Positions 7,782 to 16,086 of a DNA stretch of 37,125 nucleotides are shown piece after piece (position 1 is the first letter of the stretch; each line of letters opens with the position of its first letter). Position numbers and translations under genes: made by a program. Location of the stretch: NCBI GenBank assembly GCA_902541435.1, contig CACBQR010000009.1, positions 1 through 37,125 of the forward strand. The letters run 5' to 3'. This DNA is from an uncultured Alphaproteobacteria bacterium (GTDB lineage Bacteria; Pseudomonadota; Alphaproteobacteria; HIMB59; GCA-002718135). The notes below the pieces were generated by a model. That model worked only from the letters and a program-made list of their open reading frames with translations. It was not told where the DNA came from and made no database searches.

Positions 7782-9221
7782 ATGAATATTGAATCTGACA
7801 TAAATTTTGGCCCAAGGTTAAAAAAACAAAGGATAAGTAAAGGTTTTTCACAAGCTGAATTATCAAAAACTATTGGCATATCTCCTAGTTATTTAAATTT
7901 AATTGAAAGTGGAAAAAGAAAAATACCACTTTCCTTACTAATTAAAGCAGCTGATAAATTAGATTTATCAATTAAAGACTTCTCAACAGAATCTAGCAAA
8001 CGACTTCTTTCAGATGTAATGGATGTTTTAAGCAATGAGATTTTTGATGATTTAAAGATAACCAATCACGACACAAGTGACTTTATTGGTTCAAATCCTA
8101 ACATAGCTAAAGCTTTACTGACAATAAATGATTCTTTTAAAAGTTTTAAAGAAGATATGCAAAATCGACTTGAAACGATGGATGTCAATGCAAATCAAAT
8201 TGAAAAACCAACAAGACTGCCTGTAGAAATCGTTTCAGATATTCTTCAAGAAAATAAAAATTACTTTCATGATTTAGAAGTAAGTTCTGAAAATCTAAGA
8301 AAAGAAATAGGTCTTGAAACTGGACCTAACATTGGTTCTGGATCTAAATTATCACTTTATCTTAAAGAAAAACATGGAATTGAAGTTAAAATAGTAACCA
8401 TAAACGAAGATGAAAAAATAGTTAAAAGATTTGATGAAAATTCAAAGATTTTTTATCTTTCTGAAATGTTAACTTATACATCAAGAAATTTTCATTTAGC
8501 ATCACAAGTTGCTTATTTAGAGGCTAATGATGTTATCAATAAAGTTATTAAAGATAATAACGTCGAATCAGAAGAAGTAGAACCTTTGCTTAAACTATCT
8601 TTACTAAATTATTATGCTGCTGCTTTTATGATGCCTTATAACGATTTTTTAAAGAGTGCTAAATTACATAAATATGATGTAGAAATTTTGATGCATCATT
8701 ATGCTTGTAGTTTTGAACAAGTTACACATAGATTAACAAATCTTCAAAGACCTGGAAACGAAGGAGTGCCATTTCATTTTTTAAAAACAGATATTGCTGG
8801 AAATGTCTCAAAGCGATTTTCTTTATCTGGTATTCATATACCAAGACATGGAGGTTCTTGTCCTAGATGGAATGTGTATACTGCTTTTTTAAATCCTGGA
8901 AAAATTCATCCTCAAATATCTAAAATGCCAGATGGACGAGTATATTTTTGTATCGCAAGAGCTTTTGAGAAAGGAATTGAAAAACATGGAATGCCTAAAA
9001 GCTTTGTTTCGATTGGTTTAGGTTGTGATATGAAATACGCTAAAGATCTAATTTATTCTGAAGGAATTGATTTAAATAATAAAAAATTACAAATGCCAAT
9101 TGGAGTTTCTTGTAGGATATGTCCTAGAGTGGAATGTCAGCAAAGAGCTTTTCCTCCAATTGATAAAGAACTTAAATTAGATATTAAATATCGAGGAACA
9201 TCACCATACGTTACAATTTAG
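7782..9221 (+). CDS. ScfR-type short-chain fatty acyl transcriptional regulator (XRE HTH, DUF2083)
   Basis: Transcription factor of 479 residues in the RamB/ScfR family, which senses acyl-CoA or propionate/acetate metabolism. Domain order is as follows. An XRE-type helix-turn-helix spans about 9-63 (FSQAELSKTIGISPSYLNLIESG). A linker and helical section come next. An IrrE-like domain lies at about 170-300, and a C-terminal DUF2083 region at about 310-479 ends in a cysteine cluster (CPRWN and CRICPRVEC). In the IrrE-like part the peptidase HExxH motif is replaced (NFHLASQVAYLE), so it is not an active protease, as usual in this family. The conserved cysteines could bind metal or act as a redox switch. 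Its stop lies back to back with the convergent reductase stop in a TTTAGCTAAA palindrome. Confidence 0.88.
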   Translation: MNIESDINFGPRLKKQRISKGFSQAELSKTIGISPSYLNLIESGKRKIPLSLLIKAADKLDLSIKDFSTESSKRLLSDVMDVLSNEIFDDLKITNHDTSDFIGSNPNIAKALLTINDSFKSFKEDMQNRLETMDVNANQIEKPTRLPVEIVSDILQENKNYFHDLEVSSENLRKEIGLETGPNIGSGSKLSLYLKEKHGIEVKIVTINEDEKIVKRFDENSKIFYLSEMLTYTSRNFHLASQVAYLEANDVINKVIKDNNVESEEVEPLLKLSLLNYYAAAFMMPYNDFLKSAKLHKYDVEILMHHYACSFEQVTHRLTNLQRPGNEGVPFHFLKTDIAGNVSKRFSLSGIHIPRHGGSCPRWNVYTAFLNPGKIHPQISKMPDGRVYFCIARAFEKGIEKHGMPKSFVSIGLGCDMKYAKDLIYSEGIDLNNKKLQMPIGVSCRICPRVECQQRAFPPIDKELKLDIKYRGTSPYVTI

Positions 9222-10229
9222 CTAAATTTTAACTAACATTTTACCTAAATTTTTACCATTCAGTAGATCTATAAATGCTTTTGGAGCATTTTCTATATTT
9301 TCATAAATTGTTTCTTTAAACTTTATTTTTCCTTCAGATAGCCAATTTCGCATATCAGTTTCAAAAGGCTCATTATCATTTTCATGATCAAAAATTAAAA
9401 AACCTTTTATAGTTAATCTTTTTACTAATACGTGAGCCATATTTTTTAGTCCAGCAGGTGCAGAAGTTGAATTCATTTGAGATATTCTTCCACAAATTAT
9501 AATTCTTCCAAAATTTTTCATTCGAAAAATTGCAGACTCTAAAAAATCACCTCCTACATTATCAAAGTATAAGTCAAATCCTTCAGGACAAATTTCTTTT
9601 AAGTAAACAACAAGGTTATCAATTTTTTTATAATTAAATGCTACATCAACATTTAATTCATTTTTTAACCAATCAACTTTTTCATCTGATCCAGTACTAG
9701 CATATACTTTGCATCCTAAATTTTTTGCAATTTGACAAACTGTTGAACCAACACTTCCACCTGCTGAAGATACAAGAATACTTTGTCCTTTTTGTATATT
9801 CCCATGATTAAAAAGACCAATATATGCAGTTTGCCCTGTCATTCCTAAAGGCCCAAGATAAGTTTGCAATGGAAGATTGGAATTTTTTATTTTTTTTAAA
9901 TCACCGCCTTTGCATACGAAGTTATCTCTCATTCCAAAATTACTGAAAACAACATCTCCTTCTTTAAATTGTGAATCTTTTGATTTTTGGACTGACCCAA
10001 TTGCATAACCTTCCATTTCCTCGCCTAATAAAAAGGGTGGTTTATAATTTTTACGTTCTGTCATCCTTGCTCTCATATACGGATCAACAGATATCCATGA
10101 ATTAAGAACATGAATATTATTTGTTTCATCTAATTCTAAAGTTTTAGATTTAATTTCAAAATCTTCTTCTTTAGGTAACCCAGTTGGTATATAATTTTTT
10201 AAAGCTACATATTTTGAGATTATTGTCAT
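9222..10229 (-). CDS. NADP-dependent medium-chain oxidoreductase, CurA / leukotriene-B4 12-hydroxydehydrogenase-like
   Basis: A 335-residue zinc-free medium-chain dehydrogenase/reductase. An N-terminal GroES-like domain is followed by a Rossmann domain with the cofactor motif SSAGGSVGSTVCQIAK. Signatures of the CurA/prostaglandin-reductase branch are present: VDPYMRARMTERKNY at about 50 and GPLGMTGQTAYIGL at about 127. These enzymes reduce activated carbon-carbon double bonds of enones with NADPH. It is the last gene of a three-gene minus-strand run with the carnitine genes, two bases after carnitine dehydrogenase, so it may handle a side product of that pathway. That role is inference only. 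No such enzyme is part of the known carnitine-to-betaine route. Confidence 0.87.
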   Translation of the reverse strand: MTIISKYVALKNYIPTGLPKEEDFEIKSKTLELDETNNIHVLNSWISVDPYMRARMTERKNYKPPFLLGEEMEGYAIGSVQKSKDSQFKEGDVVFSNFGMRDNFVCKGGDLKKIKNSNLPLQTYLGPLGMTGQTAYIGLFNHGNIQKGQSILVSSAGGSVGSTVCQIAKNLGCKVYASTGSDEKVDWLKNELNVDVAFNYKKIDNLVVYLKEICPEGFDLYFDNVGGDFLESAIFRMKNFGRIIICGRISQMNSTSAPAGLKNMAHVLVKRLTIKGFLIFDHENDNEPFETDMRNWLSEGKIKFKETIYENIENAPKAFIDLLNGKNLGKMLVKI

Positions 10230-10231
10230 AA

Positions 10232-11152
10232 TTATAATTTATATTTTTTCTTTAATTCTAGCAAATCTATTAAGAAATTATCTCTTATGTTACTTAAATC
10301 TTTTATAGAATGATTCTTTGATTGTTTTTTTGTGCCTTTTATGATTTTTTCTTTAAGTTTTTTTGTTAGTTTTGGAGATTTGAGTTTAGTCCATGGAAGC
10401 TTCAATGCTGGTCCAAACTGATCTAGCATATGTTTCATACCCATTTCTCCTCCCGCTAAGTGAAATGTCAAAAAAGTTCCCATTAGAGCCCATCTCATAC
10501 CAGGACCATAAGTTATTGCTTCATCTAAATCTTTTGTAGAAGCATATCCATCATTTATAATATGTAAACCCTCTCTCCACAAAGCTTCTTGCAATCTATC
10601 AGATAAAAAGCCCGGTAATTCTTTTTCTACCAATAATGTTTTCATTTTAATTTTTTGATAAAATTTTTTTGCTTTATTAAGATATAAATTTGTAGTTTTT
10701 TTACCTTTTACAATTTCAACCAAAGGGATAATATATACAGGGTTAAATGGATGAGCTATGATTAACCTTTTTGGATTAATACAATTTGATTGTAAATCTG
10801 ATGGAAGTAAACCAGATGAACTTGAAGCAATTATTGAATTTGAGGGTGAATATTTACTTATATTTTTTATAACATCTTTTTTTAAAGTTAATCGTTCGGG
10901 TACATTTTCTTGAATTAAATCTACATTTTTTACTGCTTCTTCAATATTGTCTACGATTTCCAAATTTTTGTAATTGATTTTTGTATTATATAATTTCTTT
11001 ATAATTAAGTTTGTTCTTGTTATTTCTTCTTTTAGAAAATGCAATTGCTGAGAATTTTTATCAAATGCTTTGACTCTTATACCATTAGCGAGAAATCTAA
11101 GTATCCAGCCAGTACCAATTACACCAGTTCCAATGACAGCAATATTTTTCAA
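10232..11152 (-). CDS. cdhA: L-carnitine 3-dehydrogenase (3-hydroxyacyl-CoA dehydrogenase fold)
   Basis: NAD-dependent oxidation of L-carnitine to 3-dehydrocarnitine in the cytoplasm. The 306-residue protein has an N-terminal Rossmann domain (VIGTGVIGTGW, 6-16) and the catalytic-histidine region IIAHPFNPVYIIPLVEIV. A C-terminal helical domain (GPGMRWALMGTFLTFHLAGGEMG) follows. HPFNPVY and the GPG-RWA-MG stretch match bacterial carnitine dehydrogenases rather than ordinary fatty-acid HADs. The strongest support is the neighbourhood: directly upstream (one base apart) is the BKACE enzyme that cleaves 3-dehydrocarnitine, and a thioesterase is divergent from that. In many proteobacteria the dehydrogenase is fused to this thioesterase; here they are separate genes. 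A different hydroxyacyl substrate cannot be excluded. Confidence 0.85.
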   Translation of the reverse strand: MKNIAVIGTGVIGTGWILRFLANGIRVKAFDKNSQQLHFLKEEITRTNLIIKKLYNTKINYKNLEIVDNIEEAVKNVDLIQENVPERLTLKKDVIKNISKYSPSNSIIASSSSGLLPSDLQSNCINPKRLIIAHPFNPVYIIPLVEIVKGKKTTNLYLNKAKKFYQKIKMKTLLVEKELPGFLSDRLQEALWREGLHIINDGYASTKDLDEAITYGPGMRWALMGTFLTFHLAGGEMGMKHMLDQFGPALKLPWTKLKSPKLTKKLKEKIIKGTKKQSKNHSIKDLSNIRDNFLIDLLELKKKYKL

Positions 11153-11153
11153 A

Positions 11154-12044
11154 TTAAAAATGTTTTTTTAGTTTTAATTTCTCTCTAGTCTGTTGAGGTG
11201 ATAAAATAGAAGCTCCCATATCTTCAACAATACATCTTGCCTTTTCAACCAACTGTGCATTTGATGCAAAAACTCCTTTTTTTAAATAAAGATTGTCTTC
11301 AAGTCCCACACGAACATTTCCTCCCAAAATAACTGCCTGTGCAGCCATAGGCATTTGTGATCTTCCTATTCCAAACCCAGACCAAACACCTTCAGGAGGT
11401 ATCATTTCAGCCATAGCTTTCATTGCGCTCGTTGTTGCTGGTGATCCCCAAGGTATGCCAAGGCATATTTGATAAAAAGGAGGGCCATCAATTAAACCTT
11501 CTTTATAAAGTTGGTTAGCAAACCATAAATGACCCATTTCAAAAGCTTCCATTTCTGGTTTCACTCCAAGCTCCTGCATTTTTTTTGCTGCAGTTCTTAG
11601 TTGTATCGGTGTATGAATAAAAGTCATGTTTGAGTCACCAAAATTTAGTGAGCCGCAGTCTAAAGTACAAATTTCAGGCAATAACTCTTCAACATGTTCT
11701 AATCTGCTTAATGCATCGATCATATCAGTATTTGCTCCCACTGGATTTAAAGGATCTTTACCTGTTCCCACTTCAAAATCACCACCCATACCTGTAGTAA
11801 AATTTAAAACTACATCAGTTTCAGAGGAGCGAATTCTATCTGCCACTTCTTTATAATAACTTAAATTCCTAGAAGGTTTGCCATCAAGTTCTCTTACATG
11901 TACATGAGCTATTGCTGCACCCGCTTTGGCAGCTTCAATTGAAGCATCAGCAATTTGTTTTGGTGTTATAGGTAATTCAGGATGTTTACCTGCTGTATCA
12001 CCAGATCCTGTTACAGCACACGAAATTATTACTTCATTATTCAT
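11154..12044 (-). CDS. cdhC: BKACE family beta-keto acid cleavage enzyme, probably 3-dehydrocarnitine cleaving
   Basis: Zinc-dependent enzyme (formerly DUF849) that condenses a beta-keto acid with acetyl-CoA and splits it. With dehydrocarnitine the products are acetoacetate and betainyl-CoA. The 296-residue TIM-barrel shows the usual start [22 protein letters not shown] and the zinc-binding HVHVRE (about 48-53). It also has [29 protein letters not shown] and the C-terminal metal glutamate in [15 protein letters not shown] specificities vary widely. Assignment to dehydrocarnitine rests on its pairing with a carnitine-type dehydrogenase and a hot-dog thioesterase. It heads the minus-strand run with cdhA and the CurA-like gene, and shares a 42-base divergent promoter region with the thioesterase. 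Confidence 0.86.
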   Translation of the reverse strand: MNNEVIISCAVTGSGDTAGKHPELPITPKQIADASIEAAKAGAAIAHVHVRELDGKPSRNLSYYKEVADRIRSSETDVVLNFTTGMGGDFEVGTGKDPLNPVGANTDMIDALSRLEHVEELLPEICTLDCGSLNFGDSNMTFIHTPIQLRTAAKKMQELGVKPEMEAFEMGHLWFANQLYKEGLIDGPPFYQICLGIPWGSPATTSAMKAMAEMIPPEGVWSGFGIGRSQMPMAAQAVILGGNVRVGLEDNLYLKKGVFASNAQLVEKARCIVEDMGASILSPQQTREKLKLKKHF

Positions 12045-12086
12045 TATTTTAAACTACTATATTTTTTGAATTAATAAAGAAAAACA
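12045..12086. promoter_or_regulatory. Short divergent promoter region of the carnitine genes
   Basis: Only 42 AT-rich bases lie between the divergent cdhC and cdhB starts, so both promoters must overlap each other or the coding regions. This makes joint control of the two transcription units likely. I see no convincing palindrome or -35/-10 pair in it, and no strong Shine-Dalgarno for either gene. Confidence 0.3.
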
Positions 12087-12554
12087 ATGAAGATATATTT
12101 AAATTCAGGAAGAGTAAAAAAAGAATGGACCGATTACAATGGTCATATGAATTTGGCATTTTATATTCATCTTTTTGATGCTGGATGGGAAGTTCTTTTA
12201 CAAAAATTTAATATGGGTGAAACTTCTGCAAAAACAGAGAAGAAAACTACTTTTGCCGTAGAGTCACACACAACTTATGACAAAGAAGTGAAGGAGGGTG
12301 ATGAAGTAGATATTAATTTATTATTTCTTGATAGGGATAAAAAAAGATTAATTTATAAATTAGAAATGACACATAAACTTGAAGGTTATAGAGCAGCAAC
12401 AACAGAGGTTTGTTCTTTGTATGTTGATTTAAATGTTAGAAAAGTTTCTGAATTAGAATTAGAAAAGCAAAAAGATATAGATAAATTTATTCAAGAAAAT
12501 AAAAATAATTTTGATCCAGGTAACCTTACACTAATCAATAAGCTAAAAAAATAA
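12087..12554 (+). CDS. cdhB: Hot-dog thioesterase, probable betainyl-CoA thioesterase
   Basis: A 155-residue 4HBT-type hot-dog protein with the family motif DYNGHMNLAFYIHLFDAGW (about 18-36). The DxNGHMN element positions the catalytic residues on the long central helix. It resembles the thioesterase domains found fused to bacterial carnitine dehydrogenases. Expected role: hydrolysis of betainyl-CoA to glycine betaine and CoA, completing carnitine side-chain removal. It faces away from cdhC across 42 bases, and its stop (TAA) abuts the stop of the convergent HD gene with no spacer. The thioesterase fold is clear; the substrate is inferred from context. Confidence 0.84.
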   Translation: MKIYLNSGRVKKEWTDYNGHMNLAFYIHLFDAGWEVLLQKFNMGETSAKTEKKTTFAVESHTTYDKEVKEGDEVDINLLFLDRDKKRLIYKLEMTHKLEGYRAATTEVCSLYVDLNVRKVSELELEKQKDIDKFIQENKNNFDPGNLTLINKLKK

Positions 12555-13118
12555 TTATAAATTTCTATAAGGTGTTCTATTGAATATTCTTTGAACCATT
12601 GGAACAAATTCTTTTAAAGGAATTGTATCATAATTTGGATCAAATGATGCTTGATCCCATCTTTCACAAAAATCTATAGTGTCTTTAAAGAATTCATGAC
12701 CTTTGAATTTATCTCTTAGATTTCTATCTTTTCCATAATAATGATTATAGTAGTAGGCTTGAAATAAACCGTGTTGTTCTACAATCCATCTTGTTTTTTC
12801 AGACACAAAGGGTTTTAATACTGCAGCTGCAAGTTCAGAATGATTAAGAGGTGCAATTTCATCACCTATATCATGCAATAAGGAAGCTACCACCATTTCT
12901 TCAGAAGCTTGTTCACGTAACGCCCTTGATGCAGTTTGAAGAGAATGTTCTAATCTAGATACCTTATAGCCCCCTAAAGAGTTGTCTAAACTTTCTAGCA
13001 CTCTTACTATTCTATCAGCTGTACCTTCAATAAATTTATCTTCAAAATTAGCAAGAAGTTCATAATCCTCTTTATCACCATGCTTCATTTCAGTGAATTT
13101 TACTTCATCTTTAGACAT
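12555..13118 (-). CDS. HD-domain metalloprotein, candidate mixed-valent diiron oxygenase (or phosphohydrolase)
   Basis: A protein of 187 residues from the preferred ATG at 13118 (MSKDEVKF); an upstream ATG at 13133 would add five residues. Numbered from that upstream start, candidate metal ligands are His63 (LEHSLQ), His87-Asp88 (LLHDIGD), His98 (LNHSE), His121 (EQHGLF) and Asp160 (ERWDQASFD). Simple HD phosphohydrolases need only H...HD...D. The two extra histidines, and the LEHSLQ motif 24 residues before the HD, match the two-iron oxygenases PhnZ and TmpB as I recall them. TmpB makes glycine betaine from a phosphonate. The gene sits between the carnitine and polyamine modules, 28 bases (preferred start) from the divergent agmatine deiminase start. 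Databases usually label this family simply HD-domain protein or phosphohydrolase. Its reaction is unproven. Confidence 0.82.
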   Translation of the reverse strand: MSKDEVKFTEMKHGDKEDYELLANFEDKFIEGTADRIVRVLESLDNSLGGYKVSRLEHSLQTASRALREQASEEMVVASLLHDIGDEIAPLNHSELAAAVLKPFVSEKTRWIVEQHGLFQAYYYNHYYGKDRNLRDKFKGHEFFKDTIDFCERWDQASFDPNYDTIPLKEFVPMVQRIFNRTPYRNL

Positions 13119-13146
13119 GAAATAATTATACATATTTTTAAATTTT

Positions 13147-14130
13147 ATGAAACTAATTCCTGAATGGTATGAGCACCAATATTGTTTGATTGCTTGGCCG
13201 TGTAATAAAGATCTTTATGGTAAATTTATTAATAAGGCCAGAGATGAAGTTGCAAATGTAATTAATGAAATTGCAAAAACTGAGCATGTTATTGTTTTGT
13301 CAAATAAAGAAGACATAAATGAAATTCAAAATAAAACTGATCATAAAAATATAGATATTATAGAATGTAAATTAGATGATTCTTGGATGCGAGATATTGC
13401 ACCAATTTTTTATAACGAAGATAAAAAATTAAAATCAATTAGTTTTGAATTTAATGGTTATGGAAAGTATCCAGATTATTTAAATGATAATAAAATATCA
13501 AAATTTATTTCAAGCTATTTAAATATCCCAACGATAACTTCTGACTTAGTCATTGAAGGAGGAGCAATAACTTATGATGATAAAAAAAATTTATTTAGCA
13601 CTAAAAATGTAATATTTAATAAAAATAGAAAACAAAAACATAATAGTGAGTATATTATTAAAGAATTAAAGCTCTTGTTTGACTTAAATTATATTTTTTT
13701 ATTTGAAAATGGACTAATGGAGGATGACACAGATGGTCATGTAGATAATTTATTATGCCCGATAGGTAAAAATAAATATTTAATTGCTAAAACTCACAAA
13801 TTAGATCCTAATTATGAAATATTAGAAAAAAACAAAGCTGATCTTATTAAATTTTTTAAAGATACTAATCAGAGATTTGATTTGATTGAAGTTCCTTTAC
13901 CTACAAGAAAAAAGATTAATAATAAGAATATTATTAGCTCATATATAAATTTCTATTTCAGTAAAAATAAAATTATCTTACCTAAATTCAATGTTAAGGA
14001 AGACAATGAGGTAAAATTAATTTTTGAAAAGTTATTCCCAAATCGAGAAATTATGATGTTGGAAACAGAAAATATAAATTATGGTGGAGGAAATATTCAT
14101 TGTATAACAATGAATGTGCCAAAAATATGA
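13147..14130 (+). CDS. aguA: Agmatine deiminase
   Basis: Converts agmatine to N-carbamoylputrescine and ammonia, the first step from arginine-derived agmatine to putrescine. The 327-residue protein has the guanidine-modifying-enzyme (PAD_porph) fold. It has the N-terminal PEWYEHQYCLIAWP, substrate-binding DSWMRD (about 78-83), and the catalytic Asp/His in EDDTDGHVDNL. The nucleophilic Cys319 is in the C-terminal GGGNIHC. All catalytic residues are present. Its stop overlaps the ATG of aguB (ATGA), so the two are coupled. Start ATG is only a few bases from the divergent HD gene. Confidence 0.93.
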   Translation: MKLIPEWYEHQYCLIAWPCNKDLYGKFINKARDEVANVINEIAKTEHVIVLSNKEDINEIQNKTDHKNIDIIECKLDDSWMRDIAPIFYNEDKKLKSISFEFNGYGKYPDYLNDNKISKFISSYLNIPTITSDLVIEGGAITYDDKKNLFSTKNVIFNKNRKQKHNSEYIIKELKLLFDLNYIFLFENGLMEDDTDGHVDNLLCPIGKNKYLIAKTHKLDPNYEILEKNKADLIKFFKDTNQRFDLIEVPLPTRKKINNKNIISSYINFYFSKNKIILPKFNVKEDNEVKLIFEKLFPNREIMMLETENINYGGGNIHCITMNVPKI

Positions 14131-14984
14131 AAGTAAAAGTAGCAACATCACAATTTAAGACTCTTAAAGGAGACTTTGAAGCTAATTTAAATAAAGCAAT
14201 TAGTTTAGTTGAAAAAGCTTCAAATGAAAATGTTGATATTTTACTTCTGCAAGAATTATTCCAAGATTATTATTTTTGTTCAACAAAAAATGATCAATTT
14301 TTTGATCTAGCAATTGATTTTCCTTCCCATCCAATGTTCGAAAAATTAGCTAATATTTGTAAAGATAAAAAGATTTCATTACCAATTAGTTTTTTTCAAA
14401 AAAAAGAAAATAAGTTTTTTAATTCTCTAGTTATGATTGATTCTTTTGGTAAATTAAGTGAAGTTTACAATAAATCTCACATCCCTGAAGGGCCTGGATA
14501 TAATGAGAAGTATTATTTTGAAAAAGGCAAGACAGGTTTTATGGTTTTTGACACCCCTCTGGCAAAAGTTGGCTGTGCAATTTGTTGGGATCAGTGGTTT
14601 CCTGAATGTGCAAGAATACTAACGTTGAAAGGTGCAGATTTAATTTTATACCCATCAGCAATTGGCTCTGAGCCGCACATGCCTGAATTAAATTCAAAGG
14701 ATCATTGGATTAATACAATGGTAGGACATGCTGCTGCAAATCAAATCCCTATAATAACTTCGAATAGAATAGGGAAGGAGGTCGAAGCTGATATTGAATT
14801 AAATTTTTATGGTAATTCTTTTATACTGGATCATCTTGGAAATATAATAAATCGTATGAATGATAGGGATGAGGGAATAATAACTGCGACTTTAGATTTG
14901 TTAATTTCAAGAGAATATAGAAAATTATGGGGTAACTTTAGAGACAGAAGGCCAGATCTATATAAAAAAATTCTCGATTTTTAA
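14127..14984 (+). CDS. aguB: N-carbamoylputrescine amidase
   Basis: Nitrilase-superfamily enzyme that hydrolyses N-carbamoylputrescine to putrescine, carbon dioxide and ammonia. The catalytic triad Glu43 (LLQELF), Lys116 (YNKSHIP) and Cys153 (GCAICWDQWFPE) is intact. The C-terminus NFRDRRPDLY is characteristic of AguB. I place the start at the ATG at 14127, which overlaps the aguA stop and gives 285 residues. An in-frame ATG at 14100 would add nine residues that have no family match and lie inside aguA. The binding protein of the putrescine importer follows after 40 bases, so the two may share a transcript. Confidence 0.93.
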   Translation: MKVKVATSQFKTLKGDFEANLNKAISLVEKASNENVDILLLQELFQDYYFCSTKNDQFFDLAIDFPSHPMFEKLANICKDKKISLPISFFQKKENKFFNSLVMIDSFGKLSEVYNKSHIPEGPGYNEKYYFEKGKTGFMVFDTPLAKVGCAICWDQWFPECARILTLKGADLILYPSAIGSEPHMPELNSKDHWINTMVGHAAANQIPIITSNRIGKEVEADIELNFYGNSFILDHLGNIINRMNDRDEGIITATLDLLISREYRKLWGNFRDRRPDLYKKILDF

Positions 14985-15024
14985 TTTATTTTATTTAATG
15001 TAATTTTTATTTAGGAGGGGAATA

Positions 15025-16071
15025 ATGCTTAAGTATTTTATATCTCTATTAGTTTTAATTTCTTTTTCAGCTCAGGCTAAAGAAGAACTATTTATTTACA
15101 ATTGGTCTGACTATATTGCCGAAGATACAATTGAAAATTTTGAAAATGAATTTGGCATTGATGTAACTTATGACGTTTTTGATTCAAATGAGGTTCTTGA
15201 AGCTAAACTTTTAGCTGGTGGGTCTGGCTATGATATTGTCGTACCTTCTGGTTCTTTTTTAGAAAACCAAATCAAGGCTGGAGTTTTTCAAAAACTTGAT
15301 AAATCTGAATTATCAAACTTAGGAAATTTAGATCCAGAAGTTTTATCAAAGATAGATGCACATGATCCAGGTGGTCAGTATTCAGTAAATTATATGTATG
15401 GCACAACTGGTATTGGTTACAATACTGATAAAGTTGATGAAGATGAGGTTACTAGTTGGAGTGTTTTATTTGACCCAGCTATAGCCTCTAAATATGAAGA
15501 TTGTGGTATAGCAATGTTAGATGCACCATCTGAAGTAATGGAAATTGCCTTAAAATATGTAGGTAAAGATCCTAACACTGAAGACGAAAATGATTATAAG
15601 GCTGCTCTTTCAATGTTGCAGGAAATTAGACCTTTCATTAGGTATTTTGATTCCTCTCAATATATTGATGATCTTGCTAATGGTGAAATTTGTCTAGCTA
15701 TGGGATGGTCAGGCGATGTTTTTATTGCTGCTTATGAAGAAATAGAACCAGTTTGGTATTCAATTCCTTCAGAGGGAACTGTAATTTGGTTTGATATGAT
15801 GGCAATTCCAGCTGATGCAAAAAATGTTTTAAATGCACATAAGTTTATAAATTATATTTTGCGCCCAGAAGTTGCTGCAGATATTACAAATTATGTTTGG
15901 TATTCTAATCCAAACAAAGCAGCTAATGAGCTAGTTGATCCAGAAATTTTAGGAGATCCAGCTATTTATCCAGATGAAGCAACTTTAAGTATGCTATTTG
16001 CTGATACTGCTGACTCACCTAAAAAAGCACAATTATCAACTAAATATTTTAATAAATTTAAATCAAATTAA
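15025..16071 (+). CDS. potF: Putrescine-binding periplasmic protein
   Basis: Binding component of a PotFGHI-type putrescine importer, 348 residues. There is a Sec signal peptide at 1-18 (MLKYFISLLVLISFSAQA, cleavage before KEELF). The mature protein tracks E. coli PotF closely as I remember it: IYNWSDYI, DVFDSNEVLEAKLLAG, YDIVVPSGSFLE, TTGIGYN, RYFDSSQYIDDLANG and GWSGDVF. The polyamine-pocket residues Trp (NWSDY), Ser/Asp (FDSNE) and Asp (SGDVF) are retained. The ATG is preceded by an unusually strong Shine-Dalgarno, AGGAGGGG (15013-15020). It is followed by a perfect hairpin before potG. Spermidine or another polyamine remains possible as ligand. Confidence 0.92.
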   Translation: MLKYFISLLVLISFSAQAKEELFIYNWSDYIAEDTIENFENEFGIDVTYDVFDSNEVLEAKLLAGGSGYDIVVPSGSFLENQIKAGVFQKLDKSELSNLGNLDPEVLSKIDAHDPGGQYSVNYMYGTTGIGYNTDKVDEDEVTSWSVLFDPAIASKYEDCGIAMLDAPSEVMEIALKYVGKDPNTEDENDYKAALSMLQEIRPFIRYFDSSQYIDDLANGEICLAMGWSGDVFIAAYEEIEPVWYSIPSEGTVIWFDMMAIPADAKNVLNAHKFINYILRPEVAADITNYVWYSNPNKAANELVDPEILGDPAIYPDEATLSMLFADTADSPKKAQLSTKYFNKFKSN

Positions 16072-16086
16072 AAAATATACTTCATT

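Noticed and set aside
12555-13133. Calling the HD protein a simple phosphohydrolase
   Set aside because: Two extra conserved-looking histidines and the LEHSLQ motif make that label too narrow; kept as an open choice.
14100-14126. Upstream in-frame ATG for aguB
   Set aside because: The extra nine residues lie inside aguA and match nothing in the family; the ATGA overlap at 14127 is the natural start.
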